Source of the DNA: Thermomucor indicae-seudaticae
Taxonomy: Eukaryota > Mucoromycota > Mucoromycetes > Mucorales > Lichtheimiaceae
Direction of reading: 5' to 3'
Length of the DNA: 13,091 nucleotides
Assembly: GCA_000787465.1 (NCBI GenBank)
Contig: JSYX01000776.1
Span: 1 to 13,091, forward strand
Shown: in pieces, positions 1 to 7,631 of the stretch
How the letters are laid out: each line of letters begins with the position of its first letter
How positions within the stretch are numbered: the first letter of the stretch is position 1
Made by a program: the position numbers and the translations under genes
Notes under the pieces: model-generated
The model's database searches: none
What the model was told of the DNA's origin: nothing
The model's input: only the letters and a program-made list of their open reading frames with translations

Positions 1-528
1 GAGAGCCCGCTGTCGCCACTGTGCCACAAAAGGCAAACAATATCTCCATACTCGGCGCCATTCATGCTCGTGGAATCGTCAGTATGATGCTTAGAAAGCC
101 GACATCCGCGAAGAAAAGGGAAGTTCCTGGTGGCAGTGAAAAGAAGACTGTCGGCACGAATGCAAGCAACTATCATGATTTCCTCAGATCAGTCATGGAT
201 ATCTTGGATAATGCTGGCTTACAGGGAGCTTACCTAGTGATGGATAACGCTTCCATACATCAAGGTACAAAATGTGAAGACTTTAATAACGGAACGTGGT
301 TACCGCTGCCTTTATCTCCCTCCCTACTCTCCATTTTTGAATCCAATTGAAGAATGCTGGGCAAAAATGAAGGCAATCTTCAGACAAAACCGTCTAAGTG
401 TAGATGATACCTTAAGTCGCAGAGTACAAGAGGCTGCCCATTCCGTGACCCAGGAGGATATCCATAGCTGGATAAAACACGCAACGGAATTCTTTCCTTT
501 GTGCCTTGAAGAAATATCAAACATTTAG
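1..528 (+). pseudogene. IS630-like (Tc1/mariner superfamily) DDE transposase, 3' part, frameshifted
   Basis: This is the catalytic half of a cut-and-paste DDE transposase. The frame is already open at the left edge, so the N-terminal helix-turn-helix domains and the first catalytic Asp lie outside the window. Seen: a strand with ISILGAIHARGIV, then LVMDNASIH with the second Asp at 243-245, then PYSPFLNPIEECW with the Glu at 349-351. These signatures belong to the DDE_3/IS630 family. The first part reads in the frame of base 3 and the second in the frame of base 274; one extra base around 263-278 separates them. Removing one base would leave 34 residues between Asp and Glu, the DD34E spacing of the family. 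The end is a helical tail and a TAG at 526-528. No functional protein is expected. The family call is firm; the element's limits are not visible. Confidence 0.86.
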
Positions 529-1213
529 ATTTATTCATTCAATAGTTTCTTAAACATGCAAAATATATTCAAATAAATACGCCAAAAAATTCTGTAGGCA
601 TGCCAAGCACCTTCAAAGGAAGCGTCAACATATCCGCCAAAATTTTCTAGGGAAACACGCCAAGATGCCGCCAACCGACTTCATAAACATGCGCCAAAGT
701 TTCCGATTTTACTGTAAACCCACGGGGCAGGTAAAAATTGCATCATTAGAATACTGGCACCCTCGAGTTTGTGGCAGAGTTTTTTATGGTTTCATTTAGG
801 GGGGGCAATTGATGACTTCCAAAACTCTCATAGATTTTATGGCCGCCATAGATTGCGGAGTTAAGCTTGGTGAAACAAAATTTGGCGGATGGTCGGCAGC
901 GTACAAACCTTATTTTTCGCCAGCTTATAAATTTCAAGATCTGTGGAGGGGTGGTGGGGGCCTCTATAAATTTATCGCTCTTCCCATTTTCCCGTCTTTT
1001 GCTTTGCTCAACCTTCCCTGATATTCCTCGATACTGTCTAATCACCAAAACGTAAAATATGCTGTTTATTCATTATAATTTAGAACAAAATCTAAACCTG
1101 TCTTTTGTCTTCGATTTCTGGCTTGTTCGCCAGTGCTGTCCTCTCCTTCCTCGACGGGGGGGGGTGTAATCCCGTGAACTCGCGAGTACCGGAGCGGCCC
1201 CTTGTCTCTGCTA
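529..1213. other. Gene-free stretch, probably 3' end of the IS630-like element and flank
   Basis: No ORF here resembles a known protein. An AATAAA at 572-577 lies about 45 bases after the transposase stop and could serve as its poly(A) signal. From about 581 to 700 the motif GCCAA recurs (see separate entry). A 13-base motif near 633-645 returns inverted near 878-890. A run of seven G's lies near 800-806. From about 900 to 1213 I see nothing I can interpret. Confidence 0.5.
580..700. repeat. Cluster of GCCAA motifs, possible subterminal transposase-binding repeats
   Basis: Six copies of GCCAA, most preceded by C (CGCCAA), occur in the same orientation at about 581, 602, 636, 659, 668 and 692. 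Spacing is irregular, roughly 10 to 35 bases. One copy with its flanks, ATCCGCCAAAATTTT at 632-646, returns in inverted form (AAAATTTGGCGGAT) at 877-890. Clustered short motifs near a transposase gene are common as subterminal binding sites in some DNA transposons. That role is inferred from position only. Confidence 0.4.
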
Positions 1214-1291
1214 GGGCTCCGAATTTACCCAGTCGGTCGGTCGGCATTTCGACGTCGGAAGTCGGTCTGTCGGTCGGAAATCTCGGAGCCC
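1214..1291. repeat. Short TCGG-rich inverted-repeat unit (MITE-like)
   Basis: The unit starts with GGGCTCCGA (1214-1222) and ends with its reverse complement TCGGAGCCC (1283-1291). Inside are several direct GTCGG/TCGG copies at about 1232-1244 and 1254-1276, and a central GACGTC. An A/T step (AATTT against AAAT) follows the outer arms on both sides. It is 78 bases long, has no coding potential and would fold as a long imperfect hairpin. It could be a miniature inverted-repeat element. I cannot confirm a target duplication. Confidence 0.45.
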
Positions 1292-1399
1292 CAGATATTG
1301 GTGTATATTTCCACATTGAGAGGCATATCCTTTAGTGAAATAAAGAGAGGATGATGCTTGGAGATGAACTTCAACTAGGAAAGAACGCAAAAAAGCATA

Positions 1400-1426
1400 C
1401 AGTGGGTCAAAAAACCTCACCAACCT
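1400..1426 (+). repeat. Left terminal inverted repeat of the Tc1-type element
   Basis: It begins CAGTGGGTCAAAAAACCTCA and continues CCAACCT, directly after a TA. It matches the reverse complement of 3012-3038 with two mismatches (positions 7 and 10 of the repeat). The following bases no longer match well. Confidence 0.93.
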
Positions 1427-1791
1427 TGATTGCACTGACGGTTATTTCGCGATAACGCTGCAACAGCGATAGATAATGCTCCCAAATTTTGCATGCAGGT
1501 GCGTCCCCTGATGCGTTTCATGCATGCAGCTATTGACGGTTGCAGGGATATTATTGGCCGAGAAATCTGAGATCGAATTTGAAGGGTCGGTTGGTGAAGT
1601 CTTTTGACCTGGTCATGTTGCCTGCTGTGCAAACCGAAAAACCAGGGCAGCACTGCCCAAGCCATGCTGTGACTGAAGGCGGAGGTTCATTTGACCCTGG
1701 CCCTTCTGAAAACAAACAGGGACCATGGAAAAATCTTTAGATAGCCCCTTTCTTTTCTTCTTATACTGTTTGCAGCGTAAGCACCGACACC
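1427..1791 (+). other. Non-coding leader of the Tc1-type element
   Basis: The stretch lies between the left inverted repeat and the transposase start. It has no credible ORF. It contains a TATACTGTTTGCAG stretch at 1762-1775 close before the ATG, which might be promoter-related, but I see no clear TATA box at a sensible distance and no further copy of the terminal motif. Confidence 0.4.
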
Positions 1792-2817
1792 ATGCCAAAA
1801 GCACTACTTAGCGACCGCCAAGTGGACATCAAATCGGCCCTTATGAGTGGAAGGACCGCTAGCGAAGTCTCCAAAAGTCTCGGGATCCACCAACACATCG
1901 TCATTCGCTACGCGAACAAATGGTTTCCCAATCGTACCCGTAACAAGGGGGGGTAGACCAGCCATTTTGCTGCCTGCCACGAAGAGCTATATCAAGATAG
2001 AGATCGTTAAGGGTTCCCTCAAGACTGTCAACGAGGTGCACAAGAAGGTCCAGGAACTTGGGTACAAGCTTTCGTACCAGTCGTGCATAAATGTCTTACG
2101 TTCGATGGGTTTTTTGCCGCAATTAAGAAGGAAAAGCCAATGCTTTCCAAAAAGCATATGGAACGTCGTCTGGCATGGGCTAAGAAGTATCAACACTGGA
2201 CTACCGACGAGTGGCGACGTGTCGTTTTCTCAGACGAAACAAAAATTAACATCTGGGGCTCTGATGGGTGCAAGTATTATTGGTCTAGGCCTGGCGACCC
2301 TCAGAAGCCACACCATATTGACGTTACCGTGAAGCACGGGGGCGGTAGTCTGATGATGTGGGGCTGCATAACGTCGGAAGGACCTGGATATGCCTGTCAT
2401 ATATACGATGGAACTATGAATTCCGAGACGTACCAATATATCCTTAATACAACGTTGCGGGACACGATGGATTATTACGGTCCTGACTTGTCTTCCACGT
2501 ACTTCCAGCACAATGGTGACCCAAAACACCGGTCCAAATCAACCATTCAATGGTTAAACGAAAACAAGGTCAATTTCATTGATGACTGGCCCGCTCAGAG
2601 CCCGGACCTAAACCCGATAGAGCATGTATGGCGTCATCTTAAGTTGAAGTTGAGCTTGTACGAGACCCGCGCTAAAGGCGTCCACGAATTGTGGGAGAGA
2701 ATAGAGAAAGAGTGGAATTCCTTCGATAAAGATCTATGCAGACGTTACATAGATAGCATGCCAGCCAGAATTAGAGCTGTAATTGATGCGAAGGGTGGAT
2801 CAACCCGCTTTTACTAA
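1792..2817 (+). pseudogene. Tc1-type transposase, full length but frameshifted, second catalytic Asp changed
   Basis: The enzyme would bind the inverted repeats and cut and join the element at TA. The start ATG at 1792 opens MPKALLSDRQ. Two helix-turn-helix regions follow (about residues 8-45 and 55-105, with GRPAI between), then the catalytic domain. Total length is 342 codons including the stop, usual for the family. The frame is broken twice: a run of seven G's (1947-1953) carries one base too many and leads to a TAG, and a run of six T's (2110-2115) carries one too few, so the rest is again in the original frame. The first catalytic Asp is in VVFSDETK (2233-2235) and the Glu in SPDLNPIEH (2620-2622). 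Where the family has QDND, this copy reads HNGDPKH, so the second catalytic Asp aligns with Asn (2512-2514). Residues between Asn and Glu number 35, one more than the usual 34. Family assignment is certain; activity is very unlikely. Confidence 0.95.
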
Positions 2818-2831
2818 AGTCGACTCTTCAA

Positions 2832-2849
2832 GTCAAAAAACCTCACCAA
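2832..2849 (+). repeat. Internal copy of the terminal-repeat core
   Basis: GTCAAAAAACCTCACCAA is identical to bases 1406-1423 of the left end and lies in the same orientation, 15 bases after the transposase stop codon. The copy belongs to the part of the terminal repeat that a Tc1 transposase would be expected to bind. It may be a second binding site (as in IR/DR-type elements, though those have a copy at each end) or the trace of a nested or rearranged end. Confidence 0.8.
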
Positions 2850-3011
2850 TAGACCTGCGATCTTTAAACCCCGAAAAATCCACCGATAGTAATTATTTCG
2901 ACACAATATTGGGCATTCGTAGAGTACGCCGCTAAGCCTCATTATTCAAAAAATGACAACGCTACGGCGAGAATTGCTAGAGTTATAGCTGAGAAACCTC
3001 ACGGTTATGCG

Positions 3012-3038
3012 AGGTTGGTGAGGTTTTTGGATCCACTG
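3012..3038 (-). repeat. Right terminal inverted repeat of the Tc1-type element
   Basis: Read on the minus strand it begins CAGTGGATCCAAAAACCTCA and continues CCAACCT, the partner of 1400-1426. It is followed on the plus strand by TA at 3039-3040, the second copy of the target dinucleotide. Confidence 0.93.
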
Positions 3039-3257
3039 TATACAAAGGGCTCCCATAGAGCCAGAAAATTTGCTTCGCGTTTTACGACGAACTTCCTTTC
3101 TCTAAATGCAACCTTCCAGGGATAACACCCAGCAAGAAATTGTCCTTGTATCCGAAAAGCCTAGCTCTTCGCGAGCAACGATAGGATAATCCGCCAGTAC
3201 GGACAAAGGCAAGGGAAAATCAAGGTGCCCACCAACGGAGCACCGACAGAAGAAACG
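3039..3257. other. Spacer between the Tc1-type element and the Harbinger gene pair
   Basis: It is short and non-coding, and would hold the promoter of the following gene and the left end of the Harbinger-type element. I compared it by eye with the region right of 5690 and found no convincing terminal inverted repeat pair. CTAGCTCTTCGCGAGC (3161-3176) is a near-palindrome of unknown meaning. Confidence 0.35.
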
Positions 3258-4203
3258 ATGGCACAACGACAACCAGACAACCCGTCTTCCGAAGCCCTTC
3301 TCATCCAGTGGCTCCAGACACGAGTAAGCGGGGCGGAGCGAACTATGACAGATGGAGGGGCGAGCGTGGCGAGACGAAGGCAGCATTAGCCCGTGAAATC
3401 GTCGGGTTATTCAAAGAAAAACGGGATCATGCACCGGAAACCCAAGGACGTGGAGAACAAACTGGCCGACTGGAGCATCAAGCTCAACGAAGCATACAAA
3501 ATCATCAACAGCACTGGAGGAGGTGGACCCGCCAAGCCACCAACTGCTGGCGACGAAGAAACTGGCAATGCAGAGAGTTCACTTACGAAGCGAGGTATCA
3601 ATGCTTATTATGCAGTTATGAAGTTTGTCTCACTGCTATGAGTCTTTATTGATAGAACTTGCCAACAAGACGTTCAAGCATTTCGACACACTAGAAAGCG
3701 TCATGTGCAAGAACGCAGCGGCAAACCCCTTGTACACTTGGGAGACTGGTGACGACCAAGAATCGGGCAGCGTTGGTGACGAAGAGCGGGAGGAGAGAAC
3801 GATCAGGCCACTGATGGCGAAGTAGTTGAGGACGAGGAAAGCAATCAAGGGGCTGGCCAAGAAGAATTGCCATCTGCAGTGCCGAGCCAAGTCGGTCCAT
3901 TCCGACCAGGGACAACGACCACCAGCAAGGGCCGAACAAGAGGGCAAGACGCAACCTGATGGAAAAGCTGTTGCAGGAGGCTATCGAAAGGAATAACGAA
4001 TACCTCCAACAGGCACTGGAGTTGAAGAATAGGGAGCTGCAGCTGCGGGAGCGGGAACTGCGGCTTCGGGATAGGGAAGCGGAAAGCCGACGCCGTTTGG
4101 AAGAACGGAATTGATCCGTAATTTGCGCGAAGCAGGCCTCGACGATGAAGCCATAGAATGGCATGCGAATTACGTGTGCGGCGATGTAACAGAGCAGCGA
4201 TAA
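3258..4203 (+). pseudogene. SANT/Myb-like coiled-coil protein, probable DNA-binding partner of a Harbinger transposase; many frameshifts
   Basis: I recognise the style of protein that accompanies PIF/Harbinger-like and related elements in fungi and oomycetes, not a named gene. In order: ANYDRWRGE and KAALAREIVGLFKEK, then GIMHRKPKDVENKLADW and INSTGGGG, a trihelix/SANT-like pattern (3330-3540). Next comes an acidic stretch with DEEREE and GEVVEDEES (3750-3850). Then a strongly charged heptad-like helix with RELQLRERELRLRDREAE (3959-4110), probably a dimerising coiled coil. Last is a short tail ending in TAA at 4201-4203. The pieces lie in different frames. Joining them needs about six single-base changes (near 3320, 3415, 3630, 3795, 3953 and 4107), mostly apparent losses of a base. 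The ATG at 3258 is the first plausible start. The tail-to-tail neighbour is the Harbinger nuclease, supporting a role as its DNA-binding partner. Confidence 0.6.
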
Positions 4204-4230
4204 TAGTTATTTTATTACAATAAAAATATA
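4204..4230. terminator. Opposed poly(A) signals between convergent genes
   Basis: Only 27 AT-rich bases separate the TAA of the plus-strand gene (4203) from the TAA of the minus-strand gene (4231-4233). AATAAA lies on the plus strand at 4219-4224 and on the minus strand at 4211-4216. Cleavage 10-30 bases beyond each signal would make the two 3' untranslated regions overlap. Confidence 0.65.
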
Positions 4231-4587
4231 TTATTGTGACAGGATATAGTTGCATACATCTTCTCGTTGTTGTCTTCCGTCATAGTTGATCAAGCTGGTT
4301 CGTCGAATTCTGTTGCTGGTAATAAAGTTGTCCATAGCAATAACCTCTCGTACATTTTCCGACGCAGAAAGTCCGTGATGTCTGAAGCTAATTGTTCGAC
4401 CATCTTCCTCCCAATTAAGGTCTTCCGGGCTGAATGCCAAGATCATATTGTGTAAAACACAACATGTCCTGACCCATTGGGCAACCCGCTTGGCGTCTCT
4501 TCGATTATCCATTTTCAATGGCAGGCTACGTAAGCTTTGGAAACGCATTTTAAGCAAGCCAATCGAATGCTCAATTCTAATACGGAT

Positions 4588-4649
4588 CTAAAAGGGTCAA
4601 TGTGGTATGTTAGCAGGCAGATATACCAGAAAGACATCAAGGATCTTAC
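4588..4649 (-). other. Spliceosomal intron 2 of the Harbinger transposase (62 nt)
   Basis: On the minus strand: donor GTAAGA, branch point TGCTAACA about 26 bases before the end, acceptor TTTTAG. It lies between codons and joins KRLSS to IRIRIEHSIG, exactly the conserved block holding the catalytic Glu. Without splicing this block is broken by stop codons. This is the clearest intron in the window and proves a eukaryotic source. Confidence 0.9.
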
Positions 4650-5137
4650 CGAGCTTAGTCTTTTGTTAAACTTCTCATGCCTCTCGGGCAATGCAGCCTG
4701 TCTGGGCTTCTTGTACGGAGACATGACCTGCAAGGTGGTTTCGTAACCGGAATCACCGACCAGGTATTCTCCATCCTCGAAATAACGGTGTGATGTGCGA
4801 TAAAGCTTGCTTCCGTGGATGATGCAGTTGTCATGGGTACATCATGCATGGCCAACGTTAACAAAGGTGAACCGCTTCTTGTCATCGCACACCATGAACG
4901 CAGCAACACCGTGTTTTTTCTTGTACGAAAAGTAATCGCGCGGCTTGTAATGCGGGGCAGATAAAAACGGAATCAAAGCGCCATCCACGATGCCAATGCA
5001 ATTAGGAAAACCAGAGTCTTTGAAGATATTGCACCTTATTTTGCGCTTCTCTTAATTGTCCGGCCAGTGGAGGTACTTGTCTTCCAGTGCCAAAATCGCC
5101 TTCATGCATCGTTCGCTGTATGCTATAACGGAGCTCT

Positions 5138-5206
5138 CTAAAGATGTTCCAGACACCAATGAATACTCAGATCAAAATCAATAAAGCCGTTGATAAACAG
5201 CCTCAC
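5138..5206 (-). other. Spliceosomal intron 1 of the Harbinger transposase (69 nt)
   Basis: On the minus strand it runs from GTGAGG to CTTTAG. Splicing occurs after the first base of a codon and joins FGIS to ESSVIAY, giving the pattern expected in Harbinger proteins at this place. Reading through the intron meets a stop 15 codons after the donor. The branch point is weak (TTGAT or CTGAG). Confidence 0.75.
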
Positions 5207-5686
5207 CTGAGATACCAAAGTAGCGCGCGATCATTCCAATGCTACCTCCATTGTCCAGTATCCCAAACCTTCGTAAGGCTACGAGAAGCTGCAGCAGCGT
5301 TGGTTTCTGCGGCTTCACGCCCCTTTGACGGAAGACCTTGTCACCTTTGATCTCCTCGAGCAACCTGAAGGAGCTTCACTTGTTCATCCGCAGCTCTTGT
5401 CGGAAAGGAGCATCGTCAAGGCTGAATAGCCACTGCAGTCGATCCGGAGTGCGTGGTACTGGTAAATATCGACTACCTGGGATATATCTTCCGTCTCATA
5501 ATTGCTGGTAGTGCGCTTCTATCCAGGGCACCGAAGCAACGGTAAGCTTGTCGCATGACCATCTTGAGCGGGCTCGCATGTTTCCAGCAAATAGACAACA
5601 TGTTGCGTAGCTTCGTAGATCGTAGATACAGTAGCAATTGAAAGCAAATCGCGCTCGAGAGTTATTTTGTAAGAAATGCGAGGCAT

Positions 5687-6208
5687 GTTATAGAAGTGAA
5701 TAATGGTGTTGCTTAATATGCGCGTGCTCTTATATATTATACAATCACGGTGTGCTAGATGGATTTGGCAAGTATCAAGGCATTCACAATAAATCGAACT
5801 TTTTACTTTATTCTATTTATCCTCTGCCCGTAAAACATATGAAAACATGTCTAATTTGGGCATCTGCATCACTTCATCATTCCTGGAATGAAGGACGGTT
5901 TAATGCGACTCAAGCGAAAATTACTACTGTAAATAACAAAGCATGTCGGCTGCACTTGTAATCTTGGCATCGTAGCAAGCTCATCGACCTTTCAGAAGCT
6001 TGCAAGCGAGTCATAACTCTTAACTACCTTGGAAGACATGTCCGGCCATTGGCAAAATGTGATTGGCTGAGCCCCATTTCAGCGATCAGTGAATCAATGA
6101 AACTGAGTAACCCGTTTATTCAACTTTTCGCTTATTTTCCGAATTTGGAAAAAGCTCATCTCAGTATCAGCGGTCAGCGAGAAATCAGTAAAACTGAACC
6201 CCCCTAGT
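5687..6208. other. Gene-free stretch right of the Harbinger gene
   Basis: No ORF here resembles a protein. The part next to 5687 would carry the Harbinger promoter and the right end of that element; TTATATATTATA near 5730-5741 could be a minus-strand TATA box about 50 bases before the ATG. Around 6080-6205, CAGTGA, AAACTGA and GTCAGCG-like words repeat (for example ATCAATGAAACTGAGTAACCC and, closer to 6205, ATCAGTAAAACTGAACCCCC), suggesting remains of a short repeat. Confidence 0.35.
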
Positions 6209-6470
6209 GTTCGAAAAAACCAGAGCCGAGCCGAGCTGAACCCGCATCTGCTCTGCTCTGGTCCGCTCTGGTTTGCTACGGTTCGCGACTATGATTTTGT
6301 TGACAAAGGCTTTTTGTTTTTTCTCTCAATGAAATTTTGATTGGTTTCCTCTTGCGTCTAGGGTTCCGAAAAACCAGAGCAGAGCAGATTTCAGGCGAAT
6401 CTGCTCTGCTGTGGTATCTGGTTATTTGCATCTGCTCTGGTTCTGCTCTGTCTGGAGGCAATCTGCACTG
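6209..6470. repeat. AGAGC/GCTCT palindromic repeat cluster (MITE-like)
   Basis: Two related hairpin units follow each other. Unit one has ACCAGAGCCGAGCCGAG (6220-6236) facing CTGCTCTGCTCTGGT (6248-6262). Unit two has CCAGAGCAGAGCAGATT (6374-6390) facing AATCTGCTCTGCTGTGG (6398-6414) across a seven-base loop, 16 of 17 pairs matching. Both units are preceded by GTTC(C)GAAAAA. A third GCATCTGCTCTGG block lies at 6428-6440, repeating 6244-6255. There is no coding potential. The layout fits a foldback or miniature element, possibly nested. Confidence 0.6.
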
Positions 6471-6496
6471 CGGAAAATATAACCTCTTAGTAACTT

Positions 6497-6522
6497 CCTA
6501 GTATATTAAGACGTTTACTAGG
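6497..6522. repeat. Small hairpin CCTAGTA/TACTAGG
   Basis: A seven-base perfect stem (6497-6503 and 6516-6522) encloses a 12-base loop. With flanks CTT and AGG the pairing nearly extends to ten. Related CTTAG and CTAGG words continue to about 6615. No function can be assigned. Confidence 0.3.
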
Positions 6523-6758
6523 AGGCGGCCTGTAATGACTTACTAGTCACTTTCAATGATGATCTTCAGAAGCGGCACGTTATGTACCTCTCAGCAATAT
6601 TAAGAGCTTCCTAGGAAATGGTTACACCTCTTGCAACTATTCGGCACCACCAATTTTGTAATTTGTTTTGGATCTACTTCCCACGAATTACTAGCGCATT
6701 ATTATCGAAAAATAGACGATCACATGAATAAAATGCTTGTAGTGTTTCATATCAATCC

Positions 6759-7115
6759 GAGCCAAGCTTTCCCAGGCTTGGTTTGGCTTGATAACTTTAA
6801 GTCGAGCCTAATCAAGCCTAACCAAGCTTATGCAACAGTGATGGGATCTTATGCAACATTAGAGTATGTCATATTCATTCATGTTATCTTATTACCCGAG
6901 TCGATAGCAGGTTAGACACCTCGCTTCTTTCACCTAAATAAAGTCTAGTTCCAACAACAACTGTTCGAAGTACCTTTTCGAACGTACAACAACGAACCTG
7001 TACTCCACTAATTTCCTTTATGCAGCCAACCTTATCGCGCATGATCAAGCCTTATCAAGCCTGAAAATGCTTATCAAGCTCGAGCCAAGCCTATCAAGCC
7101 TAGGCTTGTTAAGAA
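6759..7115. repeat. Two facing clusters of AAGCCT/AGGCTTG repeats (MITE-like)
   Basis: Cluster one (6759-6830) contains GAGCCAAGC, AGGCTTGGTTTGGCTTGAT and ATCAAGCCTAACCAAGC. Cluster two (7041-7108) has several ATCAAGCCT copies, GAGCCAAGCC and the perfect 14-base palindrome CAAGCCTAGGCTTG (7095-7108). Between them lie about 210 bases without gene content. The clusters resemble the multi-copy arms of a short non-autonomous element. Exact ends and target duplication are not resolved. Confidence 0.5.
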
Positions 7116-7169
7116 ACCCTAAATGCTTGAAAACATTTTCCATAAAGAGGAAGATTATCAGTGTCATTT

Positions 7170-7177
7170 TATAAAAG
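7170..7177 (+). promoter_or_regulatory. TATA box of the KDZ/Tnp2-type gene
   Basis: TATAAAAG lies 83 bases before the proposed start codon at 7260, a sensible promoter distance for a fungal gene. Confidence 0.55.
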
Positions 7178-7434
7178 CCGTTTATTTGTGCACTGCGATA
7201 AATCTCTTAAACAATTGAGCTCTCTTCTTGAATCTACATACAGTGCTTACCTTTACTTCATGTCATCGAGGGCGAAAAGAAATACAGCGTATGGCCATCA
7301 GTGTCGATGTGTATCATTCGGCTGCTCCAGCGCACACGCAGGATTAGTGATGCAGTCGAAGCAAGTCTACCAAAAACACCAGAAAAAGAACCGGGAACTA
7401 CGGATCACACAATCGCTTGGGAGTGGCATTGCAG

Positions 7435-7503
7435 GTAAGGAGCAATGGTCACAGCATCATTATACTATGAGGCATCTATTCATAAACATTCCTGCACTGG
7501 TAG
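7435..7503 (+). other. Possible intron 1 of the KDZ/Tnp2-type gene (69 nt)
   Basis: It begins GTAAGG and ends GGTAG, with CATAAAC as a possible branch point. Removal keeps the frame and joins GSGIA to ANESN. Reading through is also open, so this is supported only by the splice motifs. Confidence 0.42.
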
Positions 7504-7572
7504 CCAATGAATCAAACAATACCGACACCGTGGATATAGACGTCAATGGCGCGACGGATCCAAACACAAACG

Positions 7573-7631
7573 GTAAGCAGGAAATCCGACCGTGGAAGCT
7601 GCGATAAAGTATTGCTTACGAAGCCAAATAG
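7573..7631 (+). other. Intron 2 of the KDZ/Tnp2-type gene (59 nt)
   Basis: Donor GTAAGC, branch-like GCTTACG, acceptor AAATAG. Reading through meets TAA at 7605-7607. Splicing after the first base of a codon joins the frame ending TDPNTN to VTGAEAYEVLQD. Confidence 0.65.

Larger units (their letters stand above)
1400..3038 (+). mobile_element. Tc1-type transposon, complete ends, TA target duplication
   Basis: The 1639-base element is bounded by TA at 1398-1399 and TA at 3039-3040, the dinucleotide duplicated by Tc1/mariner transposons. Both ends start with CAGTGG. The inverted repeats match at 25 of 27 positions (1400-1426 and 3012-3038). It carries one transposase gene (1792-2817) after a 392-base leader and before a 221-base tail. 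A further copy of the inner end motif lies in the tail (2832-2849). The sharp ends show the insertion boundary is preserved. The transposase itself looks dead, so any later movement would have needed transposase supplied by another copy. Confidence 0.95.
4231..5686 (-). pseudogene. PIF/Harbinger-type DDE transposase (DDE_Tnp_4 family), two introns, nonsense mutations
   Basis: This nuclease would excise and insert the element, normally guided by a Myb-like partner. Exons on the minus strand: 5686-5207, 5137-4650 and 4587-4231. Exon 1 carries LQWLFSLDDAPFRQELR and a helix-turn-helix-like region with IARYFGIS; splicing to exon 2 gives FGISESSVIAYSERC. Exon 2 has GIVDGALIPF (Asp at 4983-4985), HYKPRDYFSYKKKHG and YLVGDSGYE (Asp at 4752-4754). 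Exon 3 gives RIEHSIGLLKMRFQSLR (Glu at 4570-4572) and LHNMIL. These are the hallmark motifs of the family. Damage: TAG at 5519-5521, a one-base loss near 5440, TGA at 5376-5378, TAA at 5052-5054, TGA at 4842-4844. From 5378 down the frame is otherwise unbroken over about 360 codons. The start ATG at 5686 is tentative because the first 80 codons match nothing I know. Confidence 0.88.

Noticed and set aside
21..528. Bacterial insertion sequence, since IS630 is a bacterial family
   Set aside because: IS630-like elements are widespread in fungi, and the window has spliceosomal introns, TATA boxes and AATAAA signals but no ribosome binding sites or operons.
580..700. CRISPR-like array from the repeated GCCAA words
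   Set aside because: Repeats are only five or six bases long with irregular spacing, and the source is eukaryotic.
3102..3386. Minus-strand 94-codon ORF
   Set aside because: It is a shadow of the SANT-like gene region and shows no family resemblance.
3690..4255. Minus-strand ORFs of 103-157 codons rich in Ser and Leu
   Set aside because: They are antisense to the charged coiled-coil segment, and their composition is the mirror of Glu/Arg repeats.
5752..5961. 69-codon plus-strand ORF in the gene-free region
   Set aside because: No motif, no promoter and no sign of coding bias. It is best seen as chance.
3039..6208. Terminal inverted repeats of the Harbinger element
   Set aside because: By eye no matching pair with a 3-base target duplication was found. 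The end near 6199-6207 (a C run after AAACTGAA) has no partner on the left.
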